DNA of 64,000 nucleotides from Leptospiraceae bacterium (GCA_024233835.1 JACKPC010000007.1:124001-188000), one strand, 5' to 3'. Positions 37,596 through 47,001 are shown, numbered from the stretch's first letter. Notes: generated by a model not told the origin, from the letters alone. Made by a program: numbers and translations.

Positions 37596-37850
37596 GGTAA
37601 ACCCTCCTTCTTTCTTCTATCTGACTATCTGATAATAAAAAATGCAAGTGTTTTTCTGATGGCTACAACTGAAACGACATAGGTTTTTAAAAGATATGTC
37701 GTCGGTCTTCCGCACTCATGCGATGAGAAGATGAACATGGTCTTTATATCCGTTAGAGATATAAATGAAAGCCGAGTTCTTTTGCTTTCTTTATGCACAG
37801 GTCGTGGGAAAGGATGAGCTTGCTGTGGGTGAGCGATGGCTCCCTGTGGC
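37596..37850. other. Intergenic region upstream of the toxin-antitoxin pair
   Basis: No gene is supported here. ACGACATA (37674) and its complement TATGTCGT (37695) form an 8-bp inverted repeat with a 13-base loop about 80 bases before the antitoxin ATG. It could be an operator bound by the toxin-antitoxin complex, or the terminator hairpin of the symporter gene, whose stop is at 37851. Confidence 0.4.
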
Positions 37851-39236
37851 TTACCTCCTCTTTAGAGGTTTCTTACTCTTATCAGGGATAATATAGGAGA
37901 ATACAATTCCTACAAGAAAAATGAGGGGGATGCCATAAAAAGACCAATACCAGGTGTACATTCCTTTTTCTCCGAAGTATAAATAGCAGCCGCTTCCCCA
38001 AATAAAGCCCGTAATAATACTGCTAATAGCACCGACCTTCGAAGCCTTATCCCAGTAAAATCCGGCCAGAAGAGAAAAGGATAGGGCCGCAACAGGAATA
38101 TTGGCAAGGATAAGTTTGTCTAATATCCTGTCTATAAAGGTGATAGAAACGAGGTAAGTCAAAACCGCTATAATAAGAGTAAGATAGATTCCCCGCTTTT
38201 CAGCCCTTGCTTCTTTATCCTGATACCCCAAGAAATCGGCGATTATCATAGTAACCATAGCACTCCAGACACCGGATAAAGTTGTAATCCCCGCTGCAAA
38301 TAGAAGTGCATAACTGAAACCTCTGAGTCCATCCGGTAGAAGATTCTTTATAATATAAGGAAAAGCTAAATCAGGAGATGCTAAGACTACTCCTTTTAAC
38401 TTCAAAAAAGAAACGGAAAGAAGCGGAAAAGAATACAGAAAAAAAACCAGAATAGCAGAAAGACCGACTGCCATAAAAGCAGTTTTCTCATTTTTTGCTG
38501 AGAAAATTTTCTGTCCGTACCAGGGAGCGGCTATATAAGTAAAAGTAGTCAGGAGAATCAAAGAAAGTATATATTTAGGAGGAAGCAATTCCTTACTTTT
38601 TTCCAGGGGGAATTGCACCTGTAGGCCTTGAAAACCGGACTGAGAAGACTCATAAGAGAAATAGAATATTAAAGGAATTATGATAAGAGTAGCTATAAAA
38701 CTTACAACATCGGTTGAAATGATAGAAAAAAGTCCTCCCCTGAGAGTCAGTATAAGTACTGTAAGAACAATAACCAAAGAAAATACAGTGTCTGAAAGAA
38801 AGGGAAATATGGGATGAAAGATAAACAGCAAAGATTTGATATAATTGGCACTAAAACCGAGCATTGCCAGAAGTAAAAAAACACTGGCTAATCGACCGAC
38901 TCCTTTACCATAGCGCATCGTAAAAAGTTCTGCAACACTCATTCCATTTAACTGCTTCCATTTTTTGGCAACACTGATAGTATAAAAACCCAGACCGAAA
39001 AAGAAGACAAAGGGTAAAAAAAGTGCATAGAGTCCGGCTACATAGCCGGCAGCCGAGAAGCCGATAAGAGTAGAAGGGTTGAATTCCGTCATCACAAGAG
39101 TAGCCGTCAGACTAAAAAGACCGGTGCTTCGATTGGCTAAAAGGTAGGCTGTTTCTGAATTGACTTTCTTTACATTTCTCCAGCCTATATAGAGAAGTAA
39201 AAGCATCATAGAAATAAATACAAATATATCCAGCAT
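37851..39236 (-). CDS. Sodium:solute symporter family protein
   Basis: This 461-residue protein has about 12-13 membrane spans and the SSS family pattern: a glycine-rich RSTGLFSLTATLVMTEFN with a Na+ site region, then GYVAGLYALF and ARFGKG-like RYGKGVGRLAS. Family members import sugars, proline, pantothenate or other solutes with Na+. The substrate cannot be told. It follows pgsA by 21 bases on the same strand. Confidence 0.85.
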   Translation of the reverse strand: MLDIFVFISMMLLLLYIGWRNVKKVNSETAYLLANRSTGLFSLTATLVMTEFNPSTLIGFSAAGYVAGLYALFLPFVFFFGLGFYTISVAKKWKQLNGMSVAELFTMRYGKGVGRLASVFLLLAMLGFSANYIKSLLFIFHPIFPFLSDTVFSLVIVLTVLILTLRGGLFSIISTDVVSFIATLIIIPLIFYFSYESSQSGFQGLQVQFPLEKSKELLPPKYILSLILLTTFTYIAAPWYGQKIFSAKNEKTAFMAVGLSAILVFFLYSFPLLSVSFLKLKGVVLASPDLAFPYIIKNLLPDGLRGFSYALLFAAGITTLSGVWSAMVTMIIADFLGYQDKEARAEKRGIYLTLIIAVLTYLVSITFIDRILDKLILANIPVAALSFSLLAGFYWDKASKVGAISSIITGFIWGSGCYLYFGEKGMYTWYWSFYGIPLIFLVGIVFSYIIPDKSKKPLKRR

Positions 39237-39257
39237 ATAAGAATCTCCTAAAAAATT

Positions 39258-39839
39258 TTATTCAAATGTATCATGAGTTCCCCTGTAAATTTGTATAAAC
39301 CTCGGAATATAAGTAAAAAGGATATAAAGCTCTATTACTGAAGATAGGATGAGTAAGGGATAAAAAAGATAAAATTTCACAAACTGATTAAAGAACTCAG
39401 AACCCGTGTAAAACCGGCTTGCAAGCAATCCTAATATAATAAAATTAAATGCTGTTCCCCATTTCGGAATCTGTTTGGGTTTCACCTGAAAGGCTATTTT
39501 TTTCCAGAGTAATAATATGGGGATAGATAGAAGCTGGGCAATATCCCGGATAAGAATTAAGAGATAATACCACAAAATAATTTCTCCCCTGTAATAAAAA
39601 TAAGAAAAAAAGCTGAGAACAACCAGCTTATCGGCTACCGGGTCTAAAATCGAACCTATATAGGACTTCATCTCGAAGTTTCTTGCTATCCAGCCATCCA
39701 AAAAATCGGTTAAAAAAAGAAAGACTACAAGCGGAAGAGCATAATAAATATGTCCATATTCGAATAAAGCTATAGAAGGAATTACTAAGAGAATTCGAAG
39801 AAGAGTGAGAATGTTGGGAAGTAAAAGCAGGTCTTTCAA
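39258..39839 (-). CDS. pgsA: CDP-alcohol phosphatidyltransferase, probably PgsA
   Basis: This 193-residue membrane enzyme carries the family signature DGxxAR(x8)Gx3Dx3D, seen as DGWIAR...GSILDPVADK. With glycerol-3-phosphate as acceptor this makes phosphatidylglycerol phosphate. The size and sequence around LLPNILTLLRILLVIP fit PgsA better than phosphatidylserine synthase, but another CDP-alcohol transferase is possible. It is the first gene of a unit with the sodium symporter, downstream of the terminator at 39849. Confidence 0.82.
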   Translation of the reverse strand: MKDLLLLPNILTLLRILLVIPSIALFEYGHIYYALPLVVFLFLTDFLDGWIARNFEMKSYIGSILDPVADKLVVLSFFSYFYYRGEIILWYYLLILIRDIAQLLSIPILLLWKKIAFQVKPKQIPKWGTAFNFIILGLLASRFYTGSEFFNQFVKFYLFYPLLILSSVIELYILFTYIPRFIQIYRGTHDTFE

Positions 39840-39848
39840 GAGGAGGTA

Positions 39849-39873
39849 AAAAGGGGCTTTTATACAGCCCCTT
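39849..39873 (-). terminator. Intrinsic terminator of the YceI gene
   Basis: Read on the minus strand, AAGGGGCT and AGCCCCTT form an 8-bp stem with a 7-base loop, followed by TTT. It lies eight bases past the YceI stop. Confidence 0.8.
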
Positions 39874-39880
39874 ATAAAAT

Positions 39881-40522
39881 TTACATACCGACTTTTAAAT
39901 CGAGATCAAAGTTGATTTCACTTTTAATTAAGTCGTCAGCTTTGCCTTTGTAAACCACTCCCCATTGAAATCTATCAATGTTGAAATTGGCTTTAGCTGC
40001 AACCGGATTCTTGTTTGCATCGACTTCAATACTTGCCGGAAAGCTAATGCTTTTGGTTACATCTTTAATCGTCAGGTTTCCGGTAATGTTTACTTTGTTA
40101 TTACCTTCTTCTTTAACAGAAGTAATCTCAAATTTAGTTTCAGGGAATTTTTCAACAGAAAAGAAATCATCGCTTTTCAAGTGAGTTTCTAACTTCTCTT
40201 TAAACTTATCATTTCCTTCTAAGTCGAGATCTTCTAGAGTAGTCATATCTACTACAAATTTTCCACCTACCACTTTTTGTCCGCTAACCAAAACCTCACC
40301 GGACTTCAGTTTAATCGTTCCATTGTGCTTTCCTGTAACCTTGGTTCCAATCCACTTAATCGTGCTTTTTGCGAGGTCTAACTTAAGCGGTTTTGCATCT
40401 GCCTGGGGCTTTGTATTTTCAACAGGTGCCTGGGTGTCGGCTTTAGGTGCATCCGGTGCTTTTTCGCAATTTACAAGGCTCAAACTGAATAAAAGTATTA
40501 ACAGAATCGAGAATTTCTTCAT
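39881..40522 (-). CDS. YceI-family lipoprotein
   Basis: This 213-residue protein has a lipobox (LVNC) and a Pro/Ala/Lys-rich linker, then a lipocalin-like YceI domain starting STIKWIGTKVTGKHNGTIKL and ending with paired beta strands. YceI proteins bind isoprenoid-like lipids in the periplasm. A clear intrinsic terminator follows. The upstream gene is 128 bases away, so it probably has its own promoter. Confidence 0.9.
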   Translation of the reverse strand: MKKFSILLILLFSLSLVNCEKAPDAPKADTQAPVENTKPQADAKPLKLDLAKSTIKWIGTKVTGKHNGTIKLKSGEVLVSGQKVVGGKFVVDMTTLEDLDLEGNDKFKEKLETHLKSDDFFSVEKFPETKFEITSVKEEGNNKVNITGNLTIKDVTKSISFPASIEVDANKNPVAAKANFNIDRFQWGVVYKGKADDLIKSEINFDLDLKVGM

Positions 40523-40650
40523 TCATCATCTCCAAAATCTAATTTTGCCAACTTTCTTATGCCTTGCTTTTACGTAAAGGAAAAAATATGCAGTAATATG
40601 AAGAGCACTTTTTCCCAAACCGGAGGGTTTTGGGAAAGTTGGGGAATTAC

Positions 40651-41697
40651 CTATATTCTCGAATCTAACCATTCGAGCATATACTTCCAGGAGTTTGCAG
40701 GAGCCGCTTTTCCGCTAATCAGGTCAATATGTCCGAACTTCGGAAACGTATCTTTACTTCCGAATATTTTAAAAACCTTATCATTTGAACCGGCTTTTAA
40801 ATAGGCTTCGTTTACATCTTCAGGAGAAACCACATAGTCATCATTTCCGGCGATAAAACAAAAAGGAATTTGTATATCTTCGATGTGTTTTTCGTAGTCT
40901 CGATTATTTTCCGAGTTAAAAAGTCTTCCCTTAGCCGTCCACTCAATGAGTAAAGACACAACAGAGAGACTGGTTCTATCAAAACCCCGGCGAACTCTTT
41001 CTTTCAAAATATCTCTTTCTATACTCTCCGGATACCAGACATGCACGGGTATCGGAAAACTGTCATTGTCAATAAGTTCAAGTCCGTGAGATGCAAGCAA
41101 ACCGATAAGGTCTATATAAAAAGTCTCAGGAAGAATGCGGTGTAACGGAATAATACCCTTCAGACCTTCCAGACTCTGCCCGAGAGCTTTCATATACGGG
41201 TTGCCTTTTCCCATATTATACGGGCCGGCTATGCCGATAATCCCTGCAAGTTTATCCTGAAAATCAGCACCAATGCAGTATGAAATGGTTGCTCCGAGGC
41301 TATGACCGATATAAAAAATTTTCTTATCGTGGGAGAGTTCCGTAATTTCTTCTATGAAAGCCGGTATATCCCAATTCAGGTAACACTCGAAAGATTCCGG
41401 GTGCTCACTTCCATTGGCACGGCTCATGCCGTGACCGCGTAGCTCTACATTGAAAGTCTGAAAACCATTGGCTACGAGGAAATGTTCAAAACTACGTTTT
41501 GTCTGTGTCCAGGTATAACGATTCTGTCCGAGTCCGTGAACCAGCATCACGGAAGCTTTGGGTTTCTGGTTAACAGGAATCTTCTGGGTCATGACCAGCT
41601 TCATCCCGTCTTTTGTTCTTACTTCATGTAGATGTCTGTAATATTCTACTGTCTGTTGTCCGTCAATGGCTTCTGTATAGCTATGCTTGGTTCTCAT
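40651..41697 (-). CDS. Alpha/beta-hydrolase (lipase/esterase fold)
   Basis: This 348-residue protein has an oxyanion HGLGQNRY, the nucleophile elbow GHSLGA, a candidate acid in GNDDYVV and a C-terminal GHIDL with the His. All three catalytic positions are in order. There is no signal peptide. It follows thrS by 16 bases and is probably co-transcribed. It may act on acyl esters; the substrate is unknown. Confidence 0.85.
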   Translation of the reverse strand: MRTKHSYTEAIDGQQTVEYYRHLHEVRTKDGMKLVMTQKIPVNQKPKASVMLVHGLGQNRYTWTQTKRSFEHFLVANGFQTFNVELRGHGMSRANGSEHPESFECYLNWDIPAFIEEITELSHDKKIFYIGHSLGATISYCIGADFQDKLAGIIGIAGPYNMGKGNPYMKALGQSLEGLKGIIPLHRILPETFYIDLIGLLASHGLELIDNDSFPIPVHVWYPESIERDILKERVRRGFDRTSLSVVSLLIEWTAKGRLFNSENNRDYEKHIEDIQIPFCFIAGNDDYVVSPEDVNEAYLKAGSNDKVFKIFGSKDTFPKFGHIDLISGKAAPANSWKYMLEWLDSRI

Positions 41698-41713
41698 ATT
41701 CGTATATTATAAA

Positions 41714-43630
41714 TCACTCATTAACTTCGTTTCTTAATAAGTCAAGAAACTCGGGCCAGTCATAAGTAAGAGTTTTTTCTTCTCCGCGTTTTCTTACAGA
41801 TACTTTACCCGATTCAACTTCTTTATCTCCTAATATGAGCATATAGTTAGCTTTTCTAAGAATAGAATCGCGTATTTTAAAACCTATCTTTTCGTTTCTC
41901 TCGTCTATATCTGAACGAAACCCTAATTGTATCAGTTCCTTATGTAATTCTTTTGCACGGGGGATATGGCTTTCTAAAACGGGAAGAATCCGAATTTGTT
42001 CAGGGGATAACCAGAGCGGAAATTTGCCTTCATAGTGTTCAATCAGGATCCCGATGAATCTCTCTAAAGAACCATAGATAGCCCTGTGAACCATGACCGG
42101 TTGTTTTTTTGTGCCCTCGCTTGAGGCGTATTCCAGACCGAACCTGTTCGGCATAGAAAAGTCAATCTGAATCGTTCCGCACTGCCACATCCTTCCGATA
42201 CTATCCTTGATATTAAACTCAATCTTCGGTCCGTAAAAGGCTCCCTCCCCTTCTTTAATTTCAAAAGGAATATTCTTTATATTTAAAGCTTCTTTTAGAG
42301 CCTCGGTTGCTTTTGACCAGTCTTCTTCACTTCCTATGGATTTTTCAGGACGGGTAGCGATATAAGTTTTAAACTCCTGGAAGCCAAATTTCTTATACAC
42401 ACTAAAAGTAAAATCTATCAGTTCTATAATCTCATCCTGCAACATGTCGATTGTTACAAAAATGTGGGCATCATCCTGAGTAAAGGCTCTCACCCGGAAA
42501 AGTCCGTGTAAAACCCCGGAAAGCTCATGACGGTGAACGGTTCCGAGTTCCGCATAACGTAAGGGTAAATCCCTGTATGAGTGCATATTATGCCTGTAAA
42601 CAAGAGTACAGCCGGGACAGTTCATGGGCTTCACTGCAAATTCGGTTTCATCGATTTCAGTAAAATACATATTTTCTCGGAAGTTATCCCAGTGACCGCT
42701 TTTTTTCCAGAGCTTCGAGTCCAGAATAGCCGGTGTACGGATTTCGCTATATCCTCTTAAGGTACATTCCCGCCGAATATAATCTGCAAGGCCGTTCCAG
42801 AGAATCGTTCCCTTGGGGTGCCAGAAAGGAAAACCGGGAGCTTCTTCCTGGAAAGAAAAGAGATCCATTTCTTTACCGAGTTTTCTGTGGTCTCGTTTCT
42901 TCGCCTCTTCTAATTGAAAGATATAATCATCCAGTTCTTTCTTAGAAGGAAAAGCGACTCCGTAGATCCTCTGTAGCATCTTATTGTCTCTATCCCCTTT
43001 CCAATAGGCACCGGAAATAGCGGTAAGCTTAAAAGCCTTAAGTTTACCTGTGTTCGGAACGTGGGGTCCCCGGCAGAGATCCGACCATTCTCCCTGCCCG
43101 TAAATAGAAACGGTGTCGGCATCGAAACTCTGTATAAGCTCTACCTTATATTTCTCTCCCATTTTCTTGAATTCTTCCACCGCTTCTTCACGGCTCAAAA
43201 CTTTTCTGAAAACAGGAAGGTTTTCATTCACGATCTTCTGCATTTCCTTCTCGATTTTAGGAAGGTCTTCCGGTGTGATAACTGTCTCACCAAAATCAAT
43301 ATCATAATAGAAGAATCCGGGGCCGGATTCAACTACGGGGCCAATCGTTAAAAGGGCGCCTTTAAAAATCCTCTGAACGGCCTGACCTAAAAGGTGAGCA
43401 CTGGAGTGATGGAAAACTTCTCTACCTTCCGGTGTTTCAAAGGTGAGAATTTCGAGGCTGTGGTCAGCTTCAAGAGGGAAGCTCAGGTCAACTTCTTTCC
43501 CATCCACTTTGGCAGCGAGAGCCGCTTTTTCGAGGGACTTACCCAGAGTTTTTACAAATTCAAAAACCGGTTTTCCCTTTTCAATTTCACGTACAGAACC
43601 ATCGGGTAGAGTAATTTTACAAATTTCCAT
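41714..43630 (-). CDS. thrS: Threonyl-tRNA synthetase
   Basis: This 638-residue class II synthetase has an N-terminal TGS domain (about 1-60), the editing SAD domain with HHSSAHLLG, and the catalytic core with zinc ligands Cys and His (MNCPGC, RAFTQDDAHIF). The anticodon-binding domain closes the C-terminus. The length matches the bacterial enzyme. It begins at the ATG at 43630; no T-box leader is visible in the gap to the divergent gene. Confidence 0.97.
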   Translation of the reverse strand: MEICKITLPDGSVREIEKGKPVFEFVKTLGKSLEKAALAAKVDGKEVDLSFPLEADHSLEILTFETPEGREVFHHSSAHLLGQAVQRIFKGALLTIGPVVESGPGFFYYDIDFGETVITPEDLPKIEKEMQKIVNENLPVFRKVLSREEAVEEFKKMGEKYKVELIQSFDADTVSIYGQGEWSDLCRGPHVPNTGKLKAFKLTAISGAYWKGDRDNKMLQRIYGVAFPSKKELDDYIFQLEEAKKRDHRKLGKEMDLFSFQEEAPGFPFWHPKGTILWNGLADYIRRECTLRGYSEIRTPAILDSKLWKKSGHWDNFRENMYFTEIDETEFAVKPMNCPGCTLVYRHNMHSYRDLPLRYAELGTVHRHELSGVLHGLFRVRAFTQDDAHIFVTIDMLQDEIIELIDFTFSVYKKFGFQEFKTYIATRPEKSIGSEEDWSKATEALKEALNIKNIPFEIKEGEGAFYGPKIEFNIKDSIGRMWQCGTIQIDFSMPNRFGLEYASSEGTKKQPVMVHRAIYGSLERFIGILIEHYEGKFPLWLSPEQIRILPVLESHIPRAKELHKELIQLGFRSDIDERNEKIGFKIRDSILRKANYMLILGDKEVESGKVSVRKRGEEKTLTYDWPEFLDLLRNEVNE

Positions 43631-43790
43631 AGAATAACAGGTTCAGATTTACCCGCTTTCGTTTGAAGTCAAATAGAAAATTCCTGTCCTTAAATACCTC
43701 AAATGCCTTTTCCAATAAAGTAGAATGAATAGACAATTATTAACGTAGAATAATTCTTTATAATAAATAATTTTACAAAGGAAGTATATT

Positions 43791-44756
43791 GTGCCAAAGT
43801 TATATAAACTTATATTTTTTTTACTACCTTTATTTTTAGGTATCAGCTATTGTAAAAGTGCAGATGTAAAAGAAAAGAACCTTGAAAATGGTTTAATAGA
43901 AATGAGAACACAGATAGAGCGTTCCTTAAAAGAAGGAAATAAGAAAAGTATTGCCATTCTTGACTTCACAGATCTCAGCGGCAAAAAAGTAGACTTAGGA
44001 AAATACTTATCCGAAAAACTTATCTTTACCATGTTCGATGTTAAAGGAATCACCGTTATCGAGAGAAACCAGTTGAATAAAGTTTTGAAGGAATTGAATT
44101 TCCATCAAAACGGTTTAATCGATAAAGGAACCATAAAAGAAGTTGGAAGACTAACCGGAGCCAATGCTTTACTTATTGGAACCTTAACGGATATGAAAGA
44201 AGTAATTGATGTAAATGGAAGAATCGTTAATACAGAAAATGGTGAAATATTAGCTGTCATGTCGGTTGCCCTAAAAAAAGATGAGCAGATAAAGCAGCTT
44301 ACAATCCCTCCGACCCCAAAAGAAACAAAAACTTCACCTATAGCAGAAAAGCAGGAGTCTATTTTTAAAACCGGGAAATACCAGATAGGCAATGTCTGGA
44401 AACAAGAATGGAATCTTCATATGGAAAGAGGAAAACTCGAAGCCGCTGCGATTAAAGAGGATTGGCTGAGTGCTCAATGGAAAATAGAGAAAGCCCAAAC
44501 GGGTTTTTTTAATATTTGTAACGTCTGGAAATTAGCTCACTGCATTCATATAGAAAAAGGAAATCTTGAAGCCGGACCTATCGAACCGGGCTGGCTCAGT
44601 GCCCAATGGAAAATAGAAAAAGCAGAAACAGGGTTTTACAATATTTGCAATGTATGGAAGGCAAATCATTGTATTCATATAGAAAGAGGAGAACTCGAAG
44701 CCGAACCTATCGAACCGGGCTGGCTCAGTGCCCAATGGAAATTTAAGAAAAAATAA
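43791..44756 (+). CDS. CsgG/FlgO-like lipoprotein with three C-terminal 43-residue repeats
   Basis: This 321-residue protein starts with GTG, preceded by AAGGAAG, and has a lipoprotein signal (ISYC). Residues about 45-165 (IAILDFTDLSGKKVDLGKYLSEKL, VIERNQLNKVLKEL, GTLTDM) match the CsgG/FlgO domain used in outer-membrane secretion or flagellar assembly. From residue 194 come three copies of a 43-residue unit (194-236, 237-279, 280-321), each with NVWK, HIE-G-LEA and WLSAQW. Units 2 and 3 are nearly identical and carry Cys. I do not know this repeat. Confidence 0.78.
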   Translation: MPKLYKLIFFLLPLFLGISYCKSADVKEKNLENGLIEMRTQIERSLKEGNKKSIAILDFTDLSGKKVDLGKYLSEKLIFTMFDVKGITVIERNQLNKVLKELNFHQNGLIDKGTIKEVGRLTGANALLIGTLTDMKEVIDVNGRIVNTENGEILAVMSVALKKDEQIKQLTIPPTPKETKTSPIAEKQESIFKTGKYQIGNVWKQEWNLHMERGKLEAAAIKEDWLSAQWKIEKAQTGFFNICNVWKLAHCIHIEKGNLEAGPIEPGWLSAQWKIEKAETGFYNICNVWKANHCIHIERGELEAEPIEPGWLSAQWKFKKK

Positions 44757-44786
44757 ATAGCGGAACACAATTTTTATAAAAAGGGT

Positions 44787-44815
44787 TTGACTTCAGATAA
44801 TAGTTCAAAAATACT
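44787..44815 (+). promoter_or_regulatory. Promoter of the 5S rRNA gene
   Basis: TTGACT (44787) and AATACT (44810) are 17 bases apart, and the predicted start falls at the first bases of the 5S gene. It resembles the tRNA-Gly promoter at 55902. Confidence 0.7.
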
Positions 44816-44820
44816 GTCCT

Positions 44821-44940
44821 TGCCTGGTAGTTATGGAGAAGGGGAAATACCTGTTCCCATCCCGAACACAGAAGTCAAGCCCTTCATCGCCAATGGTACT
44901 ATGCGGTTCGCTGCATGGGAGAGTAGGACGCCGCCAGGCA
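44821..44940 (+). rRNA. rrf: 5S ribosomal RNA
   Basis: The 120-base sequence has the terminal stem TGCCTGG/CCAGGCA, the CCCATCCCGAACACAGAAGT loop and the GAGAGTAGGACGCCGCCAGG end of bacterial 5S rRNA. It has its own promoter and is followed by a T-rich stretch (CTTTTTATTTTTC), so it looks like an independent transcription unit. No 16S or 23S gene is in this window; scattered rRNA genes are known in Leptospira. Confidence 0.95.
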
Positions 44941-45043
44941 CTTTTTATTTTTCCCTCCACAATCTGTTTTCCAAAGCTTAGCTTACTATTCAAATATAGA
45001 AGTAGATTGACAGTAAAGGTGCTTTTTGAAATGAATACTGGTA

Positions 45044-45628
45044 ATGTTAGAAAGCGCGAGGAAAACCTCAGAAACAGACATACGCTTAAAATTGAATCTC
45101 AGGGGAACTGGAAAGTATTCTTTTGATACAGAAATCCCGTTTTTCGAGCATATGCTCTCCCATATTTCCAAACATGGCCTTATAGATCTGGAGCTCCACC
45201 TGCGGGGAGACATCGGGATAGACTGTCATCACAGTGTAGAAGACACAGCCATTCTCTTAGGAGAAATGATTCACAAAAGCCTGGGGGATAAAAAAGGCAT
45301 TTTTCGCTACGGGCATTTTACCCTTCCTATGGACGAAACCCTTACAACGGTAGCCCTCGATTTTGGAGGCAGATATGCTTTTCGGTATACCGGACCTGTG
45401 CTGGAAGGAAAATTCGGAATCTATGATGCAGAACTCAGTCTGGAATTTTTACAAAAACTCGCCATGAACGCCAGGATGAACCTTCATGTTCTGGTTCACT
45501 ACGGAGAAAATCGTCATCATATCCATGAATCCATTTTTAAATGCCTCGGAAAAGCGATTCGGATGGCAGTAGCTATAGACTCACAGAACGCAGAACATAT
45601 TCCCTCTACCAAAGGAGTTCTTGAATGA
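45044..45628 (+). CDS. hisB: Imidazoleglycerol-phosphate dehydratase
   Basis: This 194-residue monofunctional HisB carries both metal-binding His clusters: PFFEHMLSHISKHG and DCHHSVEDTAI, and later ENRHHIHESIFK. It catalyses the sixth step of histidine synthesis. The length fits the dehydratase alone, without the phosphatase half found in enterics. It leads hisB-hisH-hisA, with ATGA overlaps at both joints. Confidence 0.96.
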   Translation: MLESARKTSETDIRLKLNLRGTGKYSFDTEIPFFEHMLSHISKHGLIDLELHLRGDIGIDCHHSVEDTAILLGEMIHKSLGDKKGIFRYGHFTLPMDETLTTVALDFGGRYAFRYTGPVLEGKFGIYDAELSLEFLQKLAMNARMNLHVLVHYGENRHHIHESIFKCLGKAIRMAVAIDSQNAEHIPSTKGVLE

Positions 45629-46257
45629 TAGCCGTAATTGATTTTGGAATGGGAAACTTACACTCCTGCCTGAAAGCTATTTCACGTTATACCTCGAATT
45701 ATAAATTAATTACAAATCCCGAAGAAATGTCCGGAGCAGAAGGAGTGGTTCTTCCCGGGGATGGAGCTTTTGACCGAGCCATGATTAATCTACAGGAACA
45801 AAATTTTATTAGACCCCTGAAGGAATATTTGCAAAACGGGGGAAAGCTTTTTGGAATTTGCATTGGCTTTCAACTCCTGTTTCAGGATTCCGATGAAGAC
45901 CTTTCCGGAAAAGGACAGATAATCGAAGGGCTGGGTTTTGTGCCGGGCAGTATTCGCCGGTTTCGCGACAAAGCATTCAAAGTACCTCACATGGGCTGGA
46001 ATGAGATTTTTCTGGATAACCGAAAAAGTCGGATTTTAAAAAGAATTAAAAATAAAGAATTTATGTATTTTATACACTCCTACCGGGCGGTCGATGTAGA
46101 GGATGAATTTGTAGCCGCAAGTTGTAACTACTATGAAGAAAGATTTCCGGTTGTCGTCGAGCATGGAAACATCTTCGGAACCCAGTTTCACCCCGAAAAA
46201 TCCGATACGGAAGGATTGAAAATTTTAGAAAACTTTATTCGATTGGTTGAAGAATGA
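45625..46257 (+). CDS. hisH: Imidazole glycerol phosphate synthase glutaminase subunit
   Basis: This class I glutamine amidotransferase (210 residues) has the nucleophile in GICIGFQLLF and the His-Glu in GTQFHPEKS. It supplies ammonia to HisF for the cyclase step. Its ATG overlaps the hisB stop by 4 bases and its stop overlaps hisA. The hisF partner is not in this window. Confidence 0.95.
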   Translation: MIAVIDFGMGNLHSCLKAISRYTSNYKLITNPEEMSGAEGVVLPGDGAFDRAMINLQEQNFIRPLKEYLQNGGKLFGICIGFQLLFQDSDEDLSGKGQIIEGLGFVPGSIRRFRDKAFKVPHMGWNEIFLDNRKSRILKRIKNKEFMYFIHSYRAVDVEDEFVAASCNYYEERFPVVVEHGNIFGTQFHPEKSDTEGLKILENFIRLVEE

Positions 46258-46997
46258 AAATTATACCCGCTATTGATTTATATGATAAAGAAGCTGTACG
46301 ACTTTATAAAGGGGATTACTCTCAAAAGACAGTCTACAGCGAGGAACCCTGGGAGCTGGTAAAAGCCTTTTACCAGAATGGTGCCGGTCTCATTCACATT
46401 GTGGATTTAAATGCAGCCAGAGATTCTTCTGATTTTGCAAACCGTGATTGCATTTTGAAAATCCGGAACGCCTGTAGTGTAAAGATCCAACTGGGTGGTG
46501 GAATTCGGGATATGCATCGCTTGAAATATTACGATTCCATCGGCATCGACAGATTTATTCTCGGAACCGCAGCGGTTCGAAATCCTGCATTTATAGACGA
46601 GGCCCTGGAACTCATGGGCAATGATAGAATTATTGTAGGAGTAGACGCAAGGGATGGCCTTGTGCGAATCAGTGGATGGGAAGAAGACTCAAAAATTCAC
46701 TACGAGGAGTTTTTAGAAAACCTGGAGAAACAGGGGGTCAAGCGAATTGTATTTACGGATATTTCTCTTGATGGAACCCTGGCCGGTCCCAATGTTGACT
46801 CTTATAAAAAAATACTGGACAGATTTTCATTTGACCTTATAGCTTCCGGCGGAATTTCATCGATTAAAGATATTGTAGAACTTTCCCAGTTAGAAGGAAA
46901 GAAAAAAGTCTACGGTGTTATCACCGGAAAAGCTATTTATGAAGGTCGCGTAGATCTGAAACAGGCCTTAACTATGAATACCAGAGAGGAAGGATAA
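46254..46997 (+). CDS. hisA: ProFAR isomerase
   Basis: This 247-residue (beta-alpha)8 barrel has the two catalytic aspartates (PAIDLYDKEAVRLYKGDY and FTDISLDGTLAGPN), the QLGGGIRD phosphate motif, and the IASGGISS C-terminal phosphate loop. It catalyses the fourth step of histidine synthesis. It overlaps hisH by 4 bases. Confidence 0.95.
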   Translation: MKIIPAIDLYDKEAVRLYKGDYSQKTVYSEEPWELVKAFYQNGAGLIHIVDLNAARDSSDFANRDCILKIRNACSVKIQLGGGIRDMHRLKYYDSIGIDRFILGTAAVRNPAFIDEALELMGNDRIIVGVDARDGLVRISGWEEDSKIHYEEFLENLEKQGVKRIVFTDISLDGTLAGPNVDSYKKILDRFSFDLIASGGISSIKDIVELSQLEGKKKVYGVITGKAIYEGRVDLKQALTMNTREEG

Positions 46998-47001
46998 ATC
47001 C

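Noticed and set aside
37711..37850. Open stretch on the minus strand ending KKAKELGFHLYL
   Set aside because: It has no start codon of its own, overlaps the end of the symporter gene and is short enough to be chance.
43631..43790. T-box or other riboswitch upstream of thrS
   Set aside because: The 160-base divergent gap shows no T-box sequence, specifier loop or terminator hairpin facing thrS.
45007..45040. TTGACA promoter directly before hisB
   Set aside because: A TTGACA is present at 45007, but no -10 box stands at a proper distance; evidence is too weak to list.
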